A DNA stretch of 64,000 bases, taken from the NCBI GenBank assembly GCA_026874595.1, contig CM049313.1, forward strand, positions 45,290,659 through 45,354,658. The letters run 5' to 3'. The notes beneath the pieces are model-generated. The model saw only the letters and a program-made list of their open reading frames with translations. It had not been told where the DNA came from and searched no databases. This document shows positions 37,076 to 49,775 of the stretch, one piece after another. The stretch is from Sipunculus nudus. Its lineage: Eukaryota > Annelida > Sipuncula > Golfingiida > Sipunculidae. Each line of letters opens with the position of its first letter. The stretch's first letter is position 1. The translations under genes and the position numbers were made by a program.

Positions 37076-39016
37076 TTTTTAGCTCAGCTGACTATAAGTC
37101 ATCTGAGCTATAGTCGTGGTCCATTGTCCGTCGTCCGTCCGTCTGTCCGTCCGTCCGTCCGTCCGTCCGTCTGTCCGTCCGTCCGTCCGTCCGTAGATGT
37201 GGCACGTTTTGAAACCGTAAGACCTAGGAATCCAAAATTCAGCATAATGTTAGATGTCCCCAAGATCTCCTACCAAGCCGAAAACTGGGTCTTTGCGACT
37301 TCGTTCCTTTGAGAAATTAAGGAAAAACCTCAATTTTTTATTTAAATCCTATTTTCACACTTCAGGACTGCCTAATTTCAAAACCACTCATCTGTTTTTC
37401 CTCATATTAACCATAAATATTCTTCTATATAGTTCCTATGTACATGCCAGAAATTAAGTCTGTTAAGTATAAATTCTTTAAGTTATGGGCCCAAACATAA
37501 TGGACTTTGTAAAAAATCAGGAAAAATATTTACTCACTTAACATGAAAAATTTTGAAACTAGAGTCTATTTTCCCAAGTATATAACTATGTTTAATTAAG
37601 ATTCAATTGTTTACCCAAAATTAGATATGAATTTTGTAAATTTTTTAAGTAATTAGCATAAAAATAAAATCAGTACCTTAAATTTTGCCCAACTTTGACC
37701 ATGGCACGTTTTTTTCCTGTAAGTACCATTGATTTAATTTTCACAGCATGTAAACATAAATATTTAATTTGTTTAAATCTGAAATTTGAAAGTAAAAGCT
37801 TGAAAATTAAGCTAGTTATTGATTTTTTTCTTGAGGCTCTATTGTAGTCATTTGCTTTGATTACAGATTACAGATGCAGGGTCCCACTCCAGGTCACTGG
37901 AAGTCAGCTATGCCAGGGTTTCTGATTTGTTACAGTCACTGGGGGAGATCCCCTGCTGTGACAGGTGTACAGTTATTCTGATACCACCACCCCATTCCCC
38001 CCCCCCCCCCCCCCCCCGCAAACCCAACCCACCAAATGTTATGCAGTATTGTTATTGTTTTCACTGTATCTCCTTAATTGTAATGCTGTTTCCACTCTGA
38101 TATGCAAAAACTTTCCTTAAAAAAGTAATTCAAGGTATAATCCAGAAGATGCAATGTTGTGTAATGTAACATTTTTAAAGAAATCATTTTTCTTTTAAAT
38201 GATTTTACCAATCATAATGGAACCCATCAGTATGCTTAAATTATGATAAAATATGAAGCACATTATGGATAAATAAAGACACAATTCAAAATTGTGAAAT
38301 CTAAATCAAGTATTTTTTTTAGACATTTATTGTTTTGCAGATTTAAAAGATATATTTTTGTGGTAAAAAATAAATAACTATTTGTATGCATGATGTGGTG
38401 TTATCTGACAAGATTGAGATTTATGATGATGCAATTGAGAATTATGAATCAACTTTTATATTCTGATATATATGTTATATTGAAAACGTATAGAAATATA
38501 AACTTAAATTAAAAAAAAAATTGATGTGATAAAAAAATGAGGATTTGTTACAAACATTTGTTCATTATTTTCCTGCATCAGCAGAATTTGAGATCAGGCT
38601 TTGTTTGCCATGTTTTATGTTGTTAATTAGTTATATTTCAACTGTATACATTTCATAAAAAAAAAACATATTTAATAATTTATATTATACAAAAAAAAGA
38701 TTTGATTGAACAAATGTGTAAACTACTGAAATGTCAACAGTTAATCGAAAAGCCAACTAATGATCATGGTAATTGTACAGATCATTTGTTCACAAACTGC
38801 TCACATGCTTCAGTTTCAACATTAGGGAACACATGGTCAGGTCACAAAATATTATTTGCAACAATTTCTTGCTCATCAATACAAACCAATCATATAAACC
38901 AACCATGGCCTTTATTACCTCTTCCTCTTACACTTTATCTCCATTTGATATTATTTTAGATTTTTACCTTCAAGGTTAACGTCAGCTGAGCATAGTGACC
39001 CATAGGTCCCTTGTTT
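37076..39016 (+). mobile_element. Family A (subtype II) element with endonuclease remnant at its 3' end
   Basis: The 5' end is complete (T run, hairpin, long GTCY tract 37130-37195). One core module starts near 37241. The subtype II tail follows, with a 20-nt poly-C run at 37997-38017 and the 'caaggtataatccagaag' phrase. A broken endonuclease C-terminus lies at 38702-38959. The 3' end is CAGCTGAGCATAG, hairpin GACCCATAGGTC and CCCTTGTTT at 38983-39016. The endonuclease remnant lies directly before the terminus, which ties the family to a coding Helentron-like ancestor. Confidence 0.8.
38702..38959 (+). pseudogene. Endonuclease (EEP-type) C-terminal fragment, Helentron-like
   Basis: The 85-codon frame begins with a stretch reading QLIEKPTND then GNCTDHLFTN and ends with a short region around SGHKILFATI. 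This is the order seen at the C-terminus of exonuclease-endonuclease-phosphatase endonucleases of Helentrons and related retroelements, where the motifs are 'QLI..PT...G..LDHI..N' followed by an S-D-H near the end. In this copy the catalytic Asp of the SDH motif reads as Gly (SGH). Everything upstream of this point is missing, so it cannot be functional. The stop lies about 55 bp before the element's 3' end. An EEP domain from a non-LTR retrotransposon is the alternative, but position favours a Helentron. Confidence 0.6.
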
Positions 39017-40558
39017 AAAAGTGCCAGTAACAGTTAAGACATTTCAATACAATTGAATAATGGCTTGTAAATTCTTACTAAGTTGTTATTTCACTACCAT
39101 CATAACATTATAGTTACGCTTATTTCAATCTCTGGTTAGGTTATTTATCTAAGATAAGTAGCTTTTTCCTTTCATAAGAATGGTGCTAATTATTATTCCT
39201 TCATTATTACTTTATCTAGAAATATGTGCAATAGTATGATACTTTCACACAGTCATTTTAGCAAATAAGTGTTTTGGTTTTCACAAAATTTTTTTAGAAA
39301 AATATGTGTAATCCCACGTAGAACTTTCATGTGCACTATTGTGATTTATGAGATTTATCAACAGATGTAGGAATCCCCTTAGTGAATTCAGATGTGCTGC
39401 AAAATGTTAGTGTCACTTTTGTTTCTTTCTATCAAATATCAGCTTTTCATTTAAAACTAGGCTAGCTAGGTCATATAGTGTGTCATAATTTGTGCTCATC
39501 CACCGAACATCGTTGTTTATGGGTCACCTTATATTACATGCTTGTTGAACTTCCATTTAAAAGTGCACCTGCTTCTGTGGTACTTTATCTATCTCCTCAG
39601 CTCAGGCAAATAAAAATCCTGTTTTATCTTGGTAAATTTTAGACAGAAGAAAAAAAAATGTACAGAAAGGCCAATGATAGATAATTAATGCATGCATGGA
39701 GCCAGAATGGAACTTAATGTTTGCAAATAAGGAATAGTTAAACATGTTATTTTATTCAGCAAGAGTGGAAACCTGTTCAGTCATATGCATTTCTTTGGTT
39801 GTAATAGGAAACATTAATTCAACTTATAAATGTCCTGCAGACAAAAAGACATGTACTTAAGGATCACCTGTATGTAATTTCCAGCCAGGGCCATCCATTA
39901 TGAACCTGCAGCAGCTCGTAACTTTTTTTAACATCTTTCCCATATGTGTTTTATTTGGAAAAGCTATATGACTGTTTCTTTCTCTAATTTTTTTAGAAAT
40001 CACCCATTCTCTAGGACTTCTGTACGTTGTTCTTATAGATCATATTATTTTTTTTCTGGTCAGGAGGATTAGCATTCAAGTTAAGTTAAACTCCCAATAA
40101 ATTGAATATTTTTTTCATTTACCACCACATCTATTGTACATTTTCTCCTGCAGTCAAAACATTTGTTACACTGAAAAATCATCTGAAAAATCAACTTTTA
40201 ATTTTTGTTAACTTTAAGTCTGAGAGTTTGGGCAGATGCTTGCATGAGTTTTAAAGTTACCAATTTTTTCTTGAATTTCTGTGATGACATTCATTCAGAA
40301 GTGATTTAATTATTAAACTAGATGAGGAGTATTATTTGTTGCCTACATGCCCCCTCTTTGACTAGAATTAAGTTTTTTTTTCTTCATAGTGTCACATTTT
40401 ACCAATATATAAGGGTCACAGGTGTGCTGGAACAAAAAGGTTGAAAAAATACTGTCAAATGCCTACAGCACTCCCTGGAACAACAACAAAAAATTCCCTG
40501 TGTACCTAATCTCCCCATGGTACTACAGACATCATTTTATCAGTTTATCATGGTAATC
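39017..40558. other. Gene-free stretch, nothing recognised
   Basis: AT-rich sequence without recognised genes or repeats. Confidence 0.5.
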
Positions 40559-41375
40559 TAGACTGTCCAGTCTGTACAAACATATGTTAAAAACATAATT
40601 CTTCCCACTCACAGAGCCATCAAACTTACCTTGCTGTATTGTAGAGCTTAGAACAGGTACTACCACTTTGCGGCAAATTATATAACTAAAGTGCAGCTCT
40701 CTGGAAGACTATTTCAACGACTGGTAAATTTTACTGGTTATGAGATGGTCAGTGCCACACATCACTGCCTCGCTGAACTACAGTCTTTTCCAGTGATGTA
40801 AACAGTGGTCTTTTCCCAGATTCTTTTTCAAAACCAACATGGTTCTTTCAGTCATCACCTATTGCGGGCTTCCAGTTGGCTACTAATATTCCCATTTAAT
40901 CATTCTTAATATTTTTAGGCCCTTGCCTATGTTGAGTTAGGTGAGACTTTCAACACTATAACACTAAGCCTCAGTGTTAACCTTTATCAGACCATCACTC
41001 TTCAAAGTGGGCCTGTTTAAACCAAATGTAGGCCTTACAAACTCTGGCTCAGACAGTCAGTGTGAGATATTCAGGTGTATGCGCAGTCAAAATGTATTAC
41101 ATGTATTCACTGGCTGAAACAATCAAGGAGATTCGAGTGTTGGCAGTGGCTTCATTAGGGAACCAATACACGGGTATCTTGGCAGGAGGAATCATCAGGT
41201 CCTCAAAAAGCCTTGTGATTGCCTAATATGCAAATATCAGGGATTCACCATACAGACTACAGGGCTTTAGAAAAAAGAGCTGGCATCGAGTTACATCTTT
41301 CGCTACATGGAATCACATTTTATTTTAAGCATTATATTAATAAACGAAAATACTAAAGCCCAGGCAGTGCTAATA
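40559..41375 (-). mobile_element. Family F DNA transposon-like element, copy 2
   Basis: The minus strand matches 24521-25519 over most of its length, with many substitutions and indels. Shared landmarks are 'gcctgggctt', the 'gtgaatccctgatatttgcat' region, 'ttagttcagcgaggc' and 'ttaccagtcg'. It is flanked by the 6-bp direct repeat GTAATC (40553-40558 and 41376-41381). The ends TAGACTGTCC and GGCAGTGCTAATA are weak inverted repeats. No coding frame is seen. Confidence 0.65.
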
Positions 41376-41444
41376 GTAATCCAGATAACCTCAAAATTAT
41401 GGTAATTCTCCACAAAATATTACCAGAATCTGTTCTGTTTTTTT

Positions 41445-41640
41445 TTTTTTTAGCAGGAGTGACTCTCAGTCATCCCAGCTCTACCTATCACCCTTTGTCC
41501 ATTGTCCGTCGGGTCTTCTGTCTGTCCATTAACAAGGCACAAATCATAACTGTTTGGCTTTGGAACTTTAATTAAAAATCCATGTAGGTCATTAATGAAT
41601 CTCCTTGGCTACCCAAAAATTAGGACATTTGTTTCTGTAA
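41445..41640 (+). mobile_element. Divergent family A-like 5' end
   Basis: A T run is followed by TAGCAGGAGTGACTCTCAGTCATCCCAGCT, given here in parts: TAGCAGGAGTGACT and AGTCATCCCAGCT. These form a 5' hairpin like that of family A, and a 'ccattgtccgtc' GTCY stretch follows. No core module or 3' end is recognised afterwards. Confidence 0.45.
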
Positions 41641-43675
41641 AGATGATAACAGACTAATCAACAAACCAAAATGTAAATTTACAGGTATAATTCTAACCTT
41701 CTCATTTGCTGCAAGAATTAATGGCAAAGCTCAGCAGAATGCAGTATAAGTGTTACTCTTACAGGAGCTTGTGACATGTATTAAGCCTAGCTGGTACTAC
41801 AATTATGATTATTTTCATCACATATCTTTTCCTATTTTATGTCTGTATTTTAATTTTGTTTGATTTTCTATGCAAGCATGGACATACTGATGTAATATAT
41901 GATTATTATTATTGTATTAAATAAATAAATGAATAGGAAAATATTAATATTTACAATGATGTAAGGTCATCAGAGAAAGTGGTTTGTAACAGGAAGCTTA
42001 TGGTATAAATACAATTGAGTGACTAATCAACAGATGCTAGTGACACATTGTTACAAATGTGTAAAGTTTGATTATGAAGTGAGTTACCAGTACACATCTT
42101 TAGAGCTGCAGACTGTTTCAGTGCAAGAAGGAAATTATGTATTTAATTGTGTTAATTCATTATATTTCTTTTGGATAGTTCAAAAGCTGTATAGACTGCA
42201 GTCAGTGGATGATACTTATTTAGGCTTCCTGTGTAAAGCCAGTTCACATAATAGGTATTTCTTCAAAAAGACTGATGAAGGACTTGTCACACCTTTGAAA
42301 TATATATACCCAGGGATGGTTTGATAGTACATAAAAGTCACCTTGAGTGCCCTCATCAGATAACTGTGTGGAGTTGCATTCTTCCTTTCTACAGAATGTT
42401 TGTTCAGCCTCCCATGTATGTCCTGATAATATCCTGTATGCAAGTCACAAGCCAGTGGAGCTAATATTCTTATTTGAACCCCCTTACATAAAAGACCTCT
42501 TTATATGTCTGTGTACATTTTTGTAGAGCATTATTAGTTTTCACTGTGGCAGAAACTAGGGATAATAATGTATTTTATTTAATTAGTCACAGGTACAAAA
42601 AAAAAAATCATATTTTAGATAGTTAATGGTGAATGAGTTACTAAAAATGTACCTTAGTAAAAGTATTATTGTTCTTGGTTTATAGTATCTTGGTTCAAAG
42701 GAACTTACCTGTTGAAACATTAAGTGAAAAGTCTTTAAAAATAAAGTTACCTTTTTTTATTATTGGAAACTTTTTATTAAAATTAAGTCTCACCGCCAGG
42801 TACTTGAGAAGTAGGTTAGCCTTGTACTTCAAGTAAATTATATTCTTCTGAAAGTTGGAAGAAGTGTCAGACTTTTATAATATAATCTTTTAGCCAAATC
42901 CCTCAAAGAAACCTGGAGTAAAGGGTGAATGTAAGGTCCAGAAGGAAACTTGTGTCACCTTCACAAGATTTTATTATAGATTTTACAAAATAACACTGGG
43001 AACATGGTGTGGAAGAAAAATTTCCAGAATAAGAAATGTTTGATTCAAAAGTTGGATTATATCTGGTTTCCTGCAAGACTATTAGCAATTAAAGCCTTAA
43101 GAAAAAAAAAATATTGAAGGCCCTATAGTAGTGGGACACATAGATCTTTTTTCATGGTGAATGACAAGCTGAAAAAGCTCAATCTTAAAAGAACATCATG
43201 TATATAAAAGTCTTAATACAGAGGTACAAAAAGTATACAGCATTTCCTAGATCAGTCAAAAAAAGCTGTGAATGGAACACCACATGGCCAGGCTCCTATG
43301 GTAGCTTTCAGATAAAAAACGTATTATAACCTAGCCCTTTCCTGTGGAAATAGATTTTTTCCATGATTATATTTGTGGTTTGCTAAGCTTAGGCATATAT
43401 ACACAATGACAGGGGTATTCTTTGCCCTCTGCTGTATTCATAAAAATGTATGTCACCAGATATTTTCTTTCTTTTTAAAACATTTGATCCATCTGTAGAA
43501 GTCATTGTCTTATGAATTGTGTTACTTAAGATGGTGTACGTACATAATATCCCTTCATTAGACTTTAGAACATTACTCATTAGTCTGGCTATTGTTCTGT
43601 TGTCATATATCAATCCAGTGGTGAAGGATTATGTTTTTATTGTGGTTGGTTATTTGGTTTGACTGTTGGCAACTT
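41641..43675. other. Gene-free stretch, nothing recognised
   Basis: AT-rich. It contains a 101-codon plus-strand frame (42019-42324) whose product resembles nothing I know and which has no recognisable initiation or splice context. No shared repeats were found. Confidence 0.45.
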
Positions 43676-43679
43676 TAAT

Positions 43680-44294
43680 ATCCCCCGCCTCAGGGGAGTG
43701 GCGGCTATAGTGATCAGGTCCCTCCGTCTGTTCTTCCGTTCATCATGCCATCCGTCTGTTGATCCATCCATCAACAATTGTTATGCAACATGATATCTCG
43801 AAAAGTTTTGCTCTGCTCTACCTTAAAATGTAGCAGCAAGTATTCCTTATGGGTCTCCAGACTTGATTAAGTTTTAGTCACACTTGAATAATTTCATATG
43901 TGATGATATTTCTCAAAATGTTTCACTGGGATCTACTTCTAATTATAGTCGCAGGTGCATCTTAAGGTCCCTAGAGTTGAATTGGTTTTGGTCACACTTG
44001 AATGTTTTTGGATTTTTTTTTCTCACTTGTATTACAGGACATATTATGATATACCCAAAGTCTTTCCTTCCATCAGTCCATCCCTCCTTCAATGATAGGT
44101 TTTCACGAAACTCACCATAACCACTGACCAATAGATTATCTCACCCAAGTTGGATTATAGGCAAATCCCCACATAATTAGTGCGGTAAGAGGTCACAAAG
44201 CTACTTTGTGGTGTTGCCACAATAACTTAAGAGGAATATGATGGATTTTGATCAATCTGAGCAAAAATATTAATCAATATAATATTTCACTTAA
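43680..44294 (+). mobile_element. Family E element, 5' end and body, 3' end missing
   Basis: It starts with CCCCCGCCTCAGGGGAGTGGCGG (parts CCCCCGCC and GGCGG form a hairpin), then a CGTCTGTTC-rich simple stretch, then modules with 'tctcaaaa', 'ggatttt' and 'ctcacccaagttgga' phrases. The second half matches 6640-6790 and 61130-61260. The overall plan resembles families A-D, but the 3' end is not seen before the family A element begins at 44295. Confidence 0.5.
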
Positions 44295-46346
44295 TTTTTA
44301 GCTCAGCTGACTATAAGTCATCTGAGCTATAGTTGTGGTCCATTGTCCATCATCTGTCTGTCTGTCCGTCCGTCCGTAGATGTGGCACGTTTTGAAACCG
44401 TAAGACCTAGGAATCCAAAATTTGGCATAATGTTAGATGTCCCCAAGATTTCCTATCAAGCTGAAAACTGCGTCTTTGCGACTTCGTTCCCCTGAGAAAT
44501 TAAGGAAAAACCTTAATTTTTATTAAAAACCTATTTTCACACTTCAGGACTGCCTTATATCAAAACCACTCATCTGTTTTTCGTCATATTTACCATAAAT
44601 AAACCTCTATATAGTTTCTATGTACATGCCAGAAATTAGGTCTGTATTATATAATTTAAAAAATTATGGGCCCAAACATAATGCATTTTGTATACATGCG
44701 CTATGCACATGCCAGAAATGATGTCAGTATTGCATTATTGTTTTTAAGTTATGGGCCCAAACATAATGCACTTTTTAAAAAATCAAGAAACATATTTACT
44801 CCCTTAACAAGAGGATTGCTGAAGCTAGAGATTTTTTGTAACTTAAGGGATGTAACATTATTTAATCAAGATTCAATTGAATACCCAAAATTAGTTCTGA
44901 ATTTTTCATATTTTATAAGTTATTACTATAAATATAAAATTAGTACCTTAAATTTTGCTGTCCATCTGTCTGTCCGTCCATGAGACTGGCACGTTTCAAC
45001 ACCATTGGACCTAAGAATCTGAAATTCAGCATACCGTTTGATGTCCCCAAAATCTCCTACCATGCCGAAAATTGGGTCAACAGGACTTTGTTCCTTCAAG
45101 ATATTAAGGAAAAACCTCAATTTTTTATTAGAAATCTATTTTCACAGTTCAGGACTGCCTAATATAAAAACCACTCATCTGGTTTTCTTCATATTTACCA
45201 TAAATATTCCTCTATATAGTTCCTATGTACATGCCAGATATTAAGTCAGTATTATTTAATTTAAAAATGTTATGGGCCCAAACATAATGGAATTTATAAT
45301 AAATCAGAAAAGATATTTGGTCACTTAAGACCAAAGGTGTTAAAGGTAGGGACTTTTTTTCAGTAATACGACTTTAATTAATCAAAATTTAATTGTATAC
45401 CAAAAATTAGATCAAAATTTGTTAAATTTTTTTAAATATTGGCAAAAATATAAAATTGGTACCTTTAATTTTGCACAAGTTTGACCATGGCACGTTTTTT
45501 CCTTGTAAGAACATTTGATTTACTTTTCACAGTCGGTATATATATAGACTTAATCAGTTAAATTCTGTAATTTGAAAGTAAAAGCTTAAAAATTATTCTA
45601 GTTATTGAAGTTTTTCTGAGGCTCTAATGTATTTACATTTTGAACCTCCAGACCAGCCTTGTCTGGTCCTTACAGCCTTGTCTGGGTAAACGTATTAGTG
45701 ATGCAACACTGCTTTTACAAATGTAGAATCACATGTGGCAACCCTGCCCCTCCCCCCCTCCCCCACCCACCCAACTAGATATGTTGTATTACTTACATTC
45801 TTTAACTGATTGCTGTTTCTGATCCAATGTATACAACTTTTCCAATCCTGAATCAAGTGTTATTTTCATACATATATTATTTTGCAAATTTAAAAAATAT
45901 ATTTTTAGAAAAAATAAATACATCTGTGTTTCTGTTAAAAATCTTTTCATACTTCAGGACTGCCTAAGATCAAAACCACTCATCTGGTTTTCTTCATATT
46001 TACCATATATATTTCTCTATATAATTCCTATGTACATGCTAGAGATTTAGTCTGTATTAAATTTTTATATAATTTAAAAAGTAATGGGCCCAAACATAAT
46101 GGACTTTGTAAAAAAAACAGGGAAGATATTTCATCACTTAAGACCAAAAATATTAAACCTAAAGACTTTTTTTCAGTAATACAACTTTAGTTAATCAAAA
46201 TTTAATTGTATACCAAAAATTAGATCAAAATCTGTTAAATTTTTTTAAATATTAGCAAAAATGTAAATTTGGTACCTTAAATTTTGCCCAAGTTTGACCA
46301 TGGCATGTTCTTTCTTGTAAGAACATTTGATTTACTTTTCACAGTC

Positions 46347-46348
<2 letters not shown>

Positions 46349-46407
<59 letters not shown>
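46349..46407. repeat. (TA)n microsatellite
   Basis: About 29 TA units lie where the sister module (near 45537) has only a short 'tatatata'. This is an expansion within a repeated module. Confidence 0.95.
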
Positions 46408-46412
<5 letters not shown>

Positions 46413-47339
46413 CTGTTAAATTCTTAAATTTGAAAGTAAAAGCTTAAAAATTATTCTAGTTATTGAAATTTTTTGAGGCTCTAATGTATTTACATTTTGA
46501 ACCTACAGGCCAGCCTTGTCTGGTCCCTACAGCCTTGCCTGGGTGAACTTAGTCATAAATGTAGGATCAAGTGGCAACCCTGACCATGCCCCCCCCCCCC
46601 CACCCCCTTCAGCCCAACCAAATATATTGCATTTTTTAATTGCATTGCTGTTTTCGATCCAATGTATACAACTTTTCCTGAATCAAGTGTAACGGTTATT
46701 TCCAAAATTTATTATTTTGCAAATTTCAAAAATATATTTTAAGAAAAAATAAATACATCTGTGTATATAATGTGATGTTGCCTGAGCAGATTAACTATAA
46801 ATGTTGATGCAATTTAAAATAGTTAATCAACTTAAATTTTCAAATATAATTGATATACACCGTAAATATAGAGTAAAATTAAAAAATTTCTCCTAACAAA
46901 AAATTGATGTATTAAAAAAATGAGGATCTAATGCAAACATTTGTTCAGTATTTTTCTGCCTCATGAGAATGAGAATTAAAGGGATTTGCTTTGTTTTTCT
47001 ATCTCTCTGTTTGTTTTGAAATATTCAATAATTATGAATAAAACTTTTTTTTACCTGTAAGCACTTTTGGATTAAATTTTTTTATCCTGTATGTTTATGG
47101 GAAGGTGTTGTAACTTTTCTCACTCCCTGCCTCTGAGTATTTGTGTGGGACAGTATTCTTCTGGCCACTGCATAAAATTTATTTCTGGTAAATAAAGAAA
47201 AATATACAGAGGTACAAAGGTGTTTTTAGACTTTCATCCTCCTCCTCCCCCCCCCCCCCCCCCCCACTCCAATCAGGTCCTTCCACCTGTGGGATGGGAA
47301 CATTATGTTTGTATATATTTAAAAACAATGGATTTAATT

Positions 47340-47480
47340 GGATAGTGTAAACTGCTGAACTAGTCAACAGCTTATAAAAAAAAACAACTAATGATCATGG
47401 TAATAGTATAGATCTCATATTCACAAACTGCTATAGCCTGATATATTTAACTTGGTCACAAAATCTTATTTAAAAAGTTC
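47340..47480 (+). pseudogene. Endonuclease C-terminal remnant
   Basis: The DNA matches 38718-38830 closely ('aactgctgaa', 'caacagctta', 'actaatgatcatggtaat', 'ttcacaaactgct'). The corresponding peptide (QLI..., TNDHGN..., TNC) appears only across frameshifts and stops. It is a second worn copy of the same endonuclease tail. Confidence 0.55.
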
Positions 47481-47682
47481 AAAAGTTGGTGCACTGGAAT
47501 GTTAATTAATCACCTTCCTCCCTGCCTCCCCCCCTGTTTATGTGCTTAAATTATATATTTTAAAATACTAATATAATATACATTATAACATTCATGTTCC
47601 AGATGGGCCAAATAGGGAAATGTTCAGGTGTATTATTAAATAATTTAATACCACATATTCGTGTATTACACATTACAATATA

Positions 47683-47859
47683 CAGTGGAACCCCGCCTTG
47701 CGACCACCCCGCAATTGCGACCACCCCCACAAATACGACCACTTTTCTTGGTCCCAAATATATAATCCAGGTAATTAAGAGTCTCACAAATACGACCACC
47801 CCCAAATTACGACCACTTTGGTCAGTCCCCAAGGTGGTCGTAATTGTGGGGTTCCACTG
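47683..47859. mobile_element. 177-bp MITE with TA target duplication (mariner/pogo-like)
   Basis: The ends CAGTGGAACCCCGCC and GGGGTTCCACTG are inverted repeats flanked by TA on both sides. The interior consists of repeated 'acgaccacccc' and 'acgaccactttggtc' words in mirror arrangement. TA duplication and the CAGTGGAACC terminus fit Tc1/mariner-pogo-type MITEs. A 127-codon frame crossing it has no independent support. Confidence 0.8.
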
Positions 47860-48129
47860 TATACTCATCAGATATAGTGTATGCTCATTTGAAAATGGAT
47901 TTGTTCACAGCTTTTTATTTGAATCAATAAATGGAAGAAACCATAGTCACTTGCCAAGTGTCAGTATATGCTGCTGAAGATGGGGGCCTATTCTTGAAGG
48001 GGGTGGGGGATTAATTGTCTGGGGATACTGTGGCACCTGCGGTGCCAAGAAATAACTATGAGTCTGGGGTACATATAACTTGAATAAATAAGAATAAAGT
48101 GTTTCATCTGAAAAGATAGATATCTGTAA

Positions 48130-48310
48130 TCATAACTGCCCCACCCGTAACAGTGGAATAACACTGTGAAATCAGGGAGAAGATCTTTTTGCAGAAAAAC
48201 ACTAACCTGAACTGTTTTTACCTAAATAGTATGCCTGCCGGTTGCATTTATTATACAGCAGATAAAAAATATGTCTTCTTGTCCCACCCGTAACATGTCC
48301 TACTTGTAAC
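48130..48310 (+). repeat. Pair of CCCACCCGTAAC words
   Basis: 'cccacccgtaac' appears at about 48139 and 48283, and a relative 'cctacttgtaac' follows at 48298. The surroundings are otherwise unremarkable AT-rich sequence. Confidence 0.4.
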
Positions 48311-49340
48311 AAGGTAAAGAATATTGCTTGCTTCATAAAAATTATATTTAACAACTCATATTAATTTTATATTATTTCTTTTAAATCCCTTAAAGGTAAA
48401 AATTGTACTATGAATTTCTGTTGTACTGTACTTTTTAGACCTTTTGACTTTAATATTTTAATATTTACAGGAAGGTAGTTTATCATGTCTGAAATATTCT
48501 TCTGCTAACACAATCTGGATTTAAATCGCTTTTTTTTTGTTTTGAACATCATACATTATACAAATTATTTAAAAAATAAGCAAATAACAAATAGAAACTG
48601 ATAACAGATGATAACACATTTCAGTAAAATAGCTGATAAGGACATATGACAGATAAAGGTGAAACTAAAGGCAGATATGGTCAAAATTGGGAAAATAATT
48701 GTATGGGTGTATAAAAGAAAATGGAAAAGTGGGGAAACATGAGTACACTTAAAAATGAAAAAAAAAAATTCTAAATAAAGCCAAGGATCAAGGTTTATCA
48801 GATAAATATATTTGGCTAAGGATCTCCAATTTAAATCTCCATTTCAAATAAATAAAGGGACTTGTTGGGGTATACATCCACTACTTTATCACTAATAAAC
48901 CTTAAATAGTATGTTTTAAACTTCTAAGTATAAACTTAATATTAACAAGGTACTGTCTATTATTCTGGTATTAAGCTCTATTTAAATATGTGCATGTTGT
49001 ATGTCTATACTATCATTTCCTTGCTGGGTATACAGCTAGTAAATAGTAAATACACATCCTATGTGATGTGAGAATCCACAGGTGTTCTGCTGGCAGGTAC
49101 ATGAAATCAGGATCAGGAGCACTGGCTCAGTAGTCAGTATGGGGTGCTCAGCATGTTGCCTGCCAGACACCACCATATCAACATTGGCAGGTGTCAATTG
49201 TGAAGTGATCACTAAAAGCTATCAAATGTATATTGAATTAAAAGAATGATCTGTTGCAGACCTATATTTTTGTTCTTATGTACATAAATTGGTACATGTT
49301 TTTGTTATTTTTAACTTTATATGTATATATGTAAAGCAGC

Positions 49341-49775
49341 GTTGATCCAATGCACACAATATTTTTTTTGGAAAATGTAGTTCAAGGAGTAATCCAGAAG
49401 AGACCATGTTGTGGTAATGTAGCATTAATAGATAAATTTTTTTTTTTAATTAAGGAATTAAGATATAATTATACAAATCTATTGGTCTCATCAGCTGATA
49501 ATATATATGAATATATATAACTTACGGAGCAATGGGAATTGTGAATGTTCAAATGTAGAAATGTTTTCATGTGACTTTCCCTCTTCACCCCTCCCCCCCC
49601 CCCCCCCACACACACTTTCACCACAAGTATATATAATATATGTTTTGTATTGATAACTGTATTTTTTTTAGTGTAAACCTGTGTTGATCCAATGTACACA
49701 ATTTTTATTGAAAACGTAGTTCAAGGGGTAATCCAGAAGTTATTGAGTTGTGCTGATGTAGCATATTAGAAAAAA
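49341..49775 (+). repeat. Subtype II tail units, 342-bp spacing
   Basis: 'gttgatccaatg...acaca' followed by 'gtagttcaaggrgtaatccagaag' occurs at 49341 and 49683. Each unit is followed by a poly-C tract with 'cacacactttcaccayaagtatat' (49590-49635 and 50050-50090). Related units lie near 45815, 46650, 38090 and 22265. Confidence 0.65.

Noticed and set aside
42019-42324. 101-codon frame as a possible gene
   Set aside because: No similarity recognised, no start context, splice sites or second copy. Expected by chance in 64 kb.
47594-47977. 127-codon frame rich in Thr and Pro
   Set aside because: It is the translation of the 177-bp MITE and its flanks.
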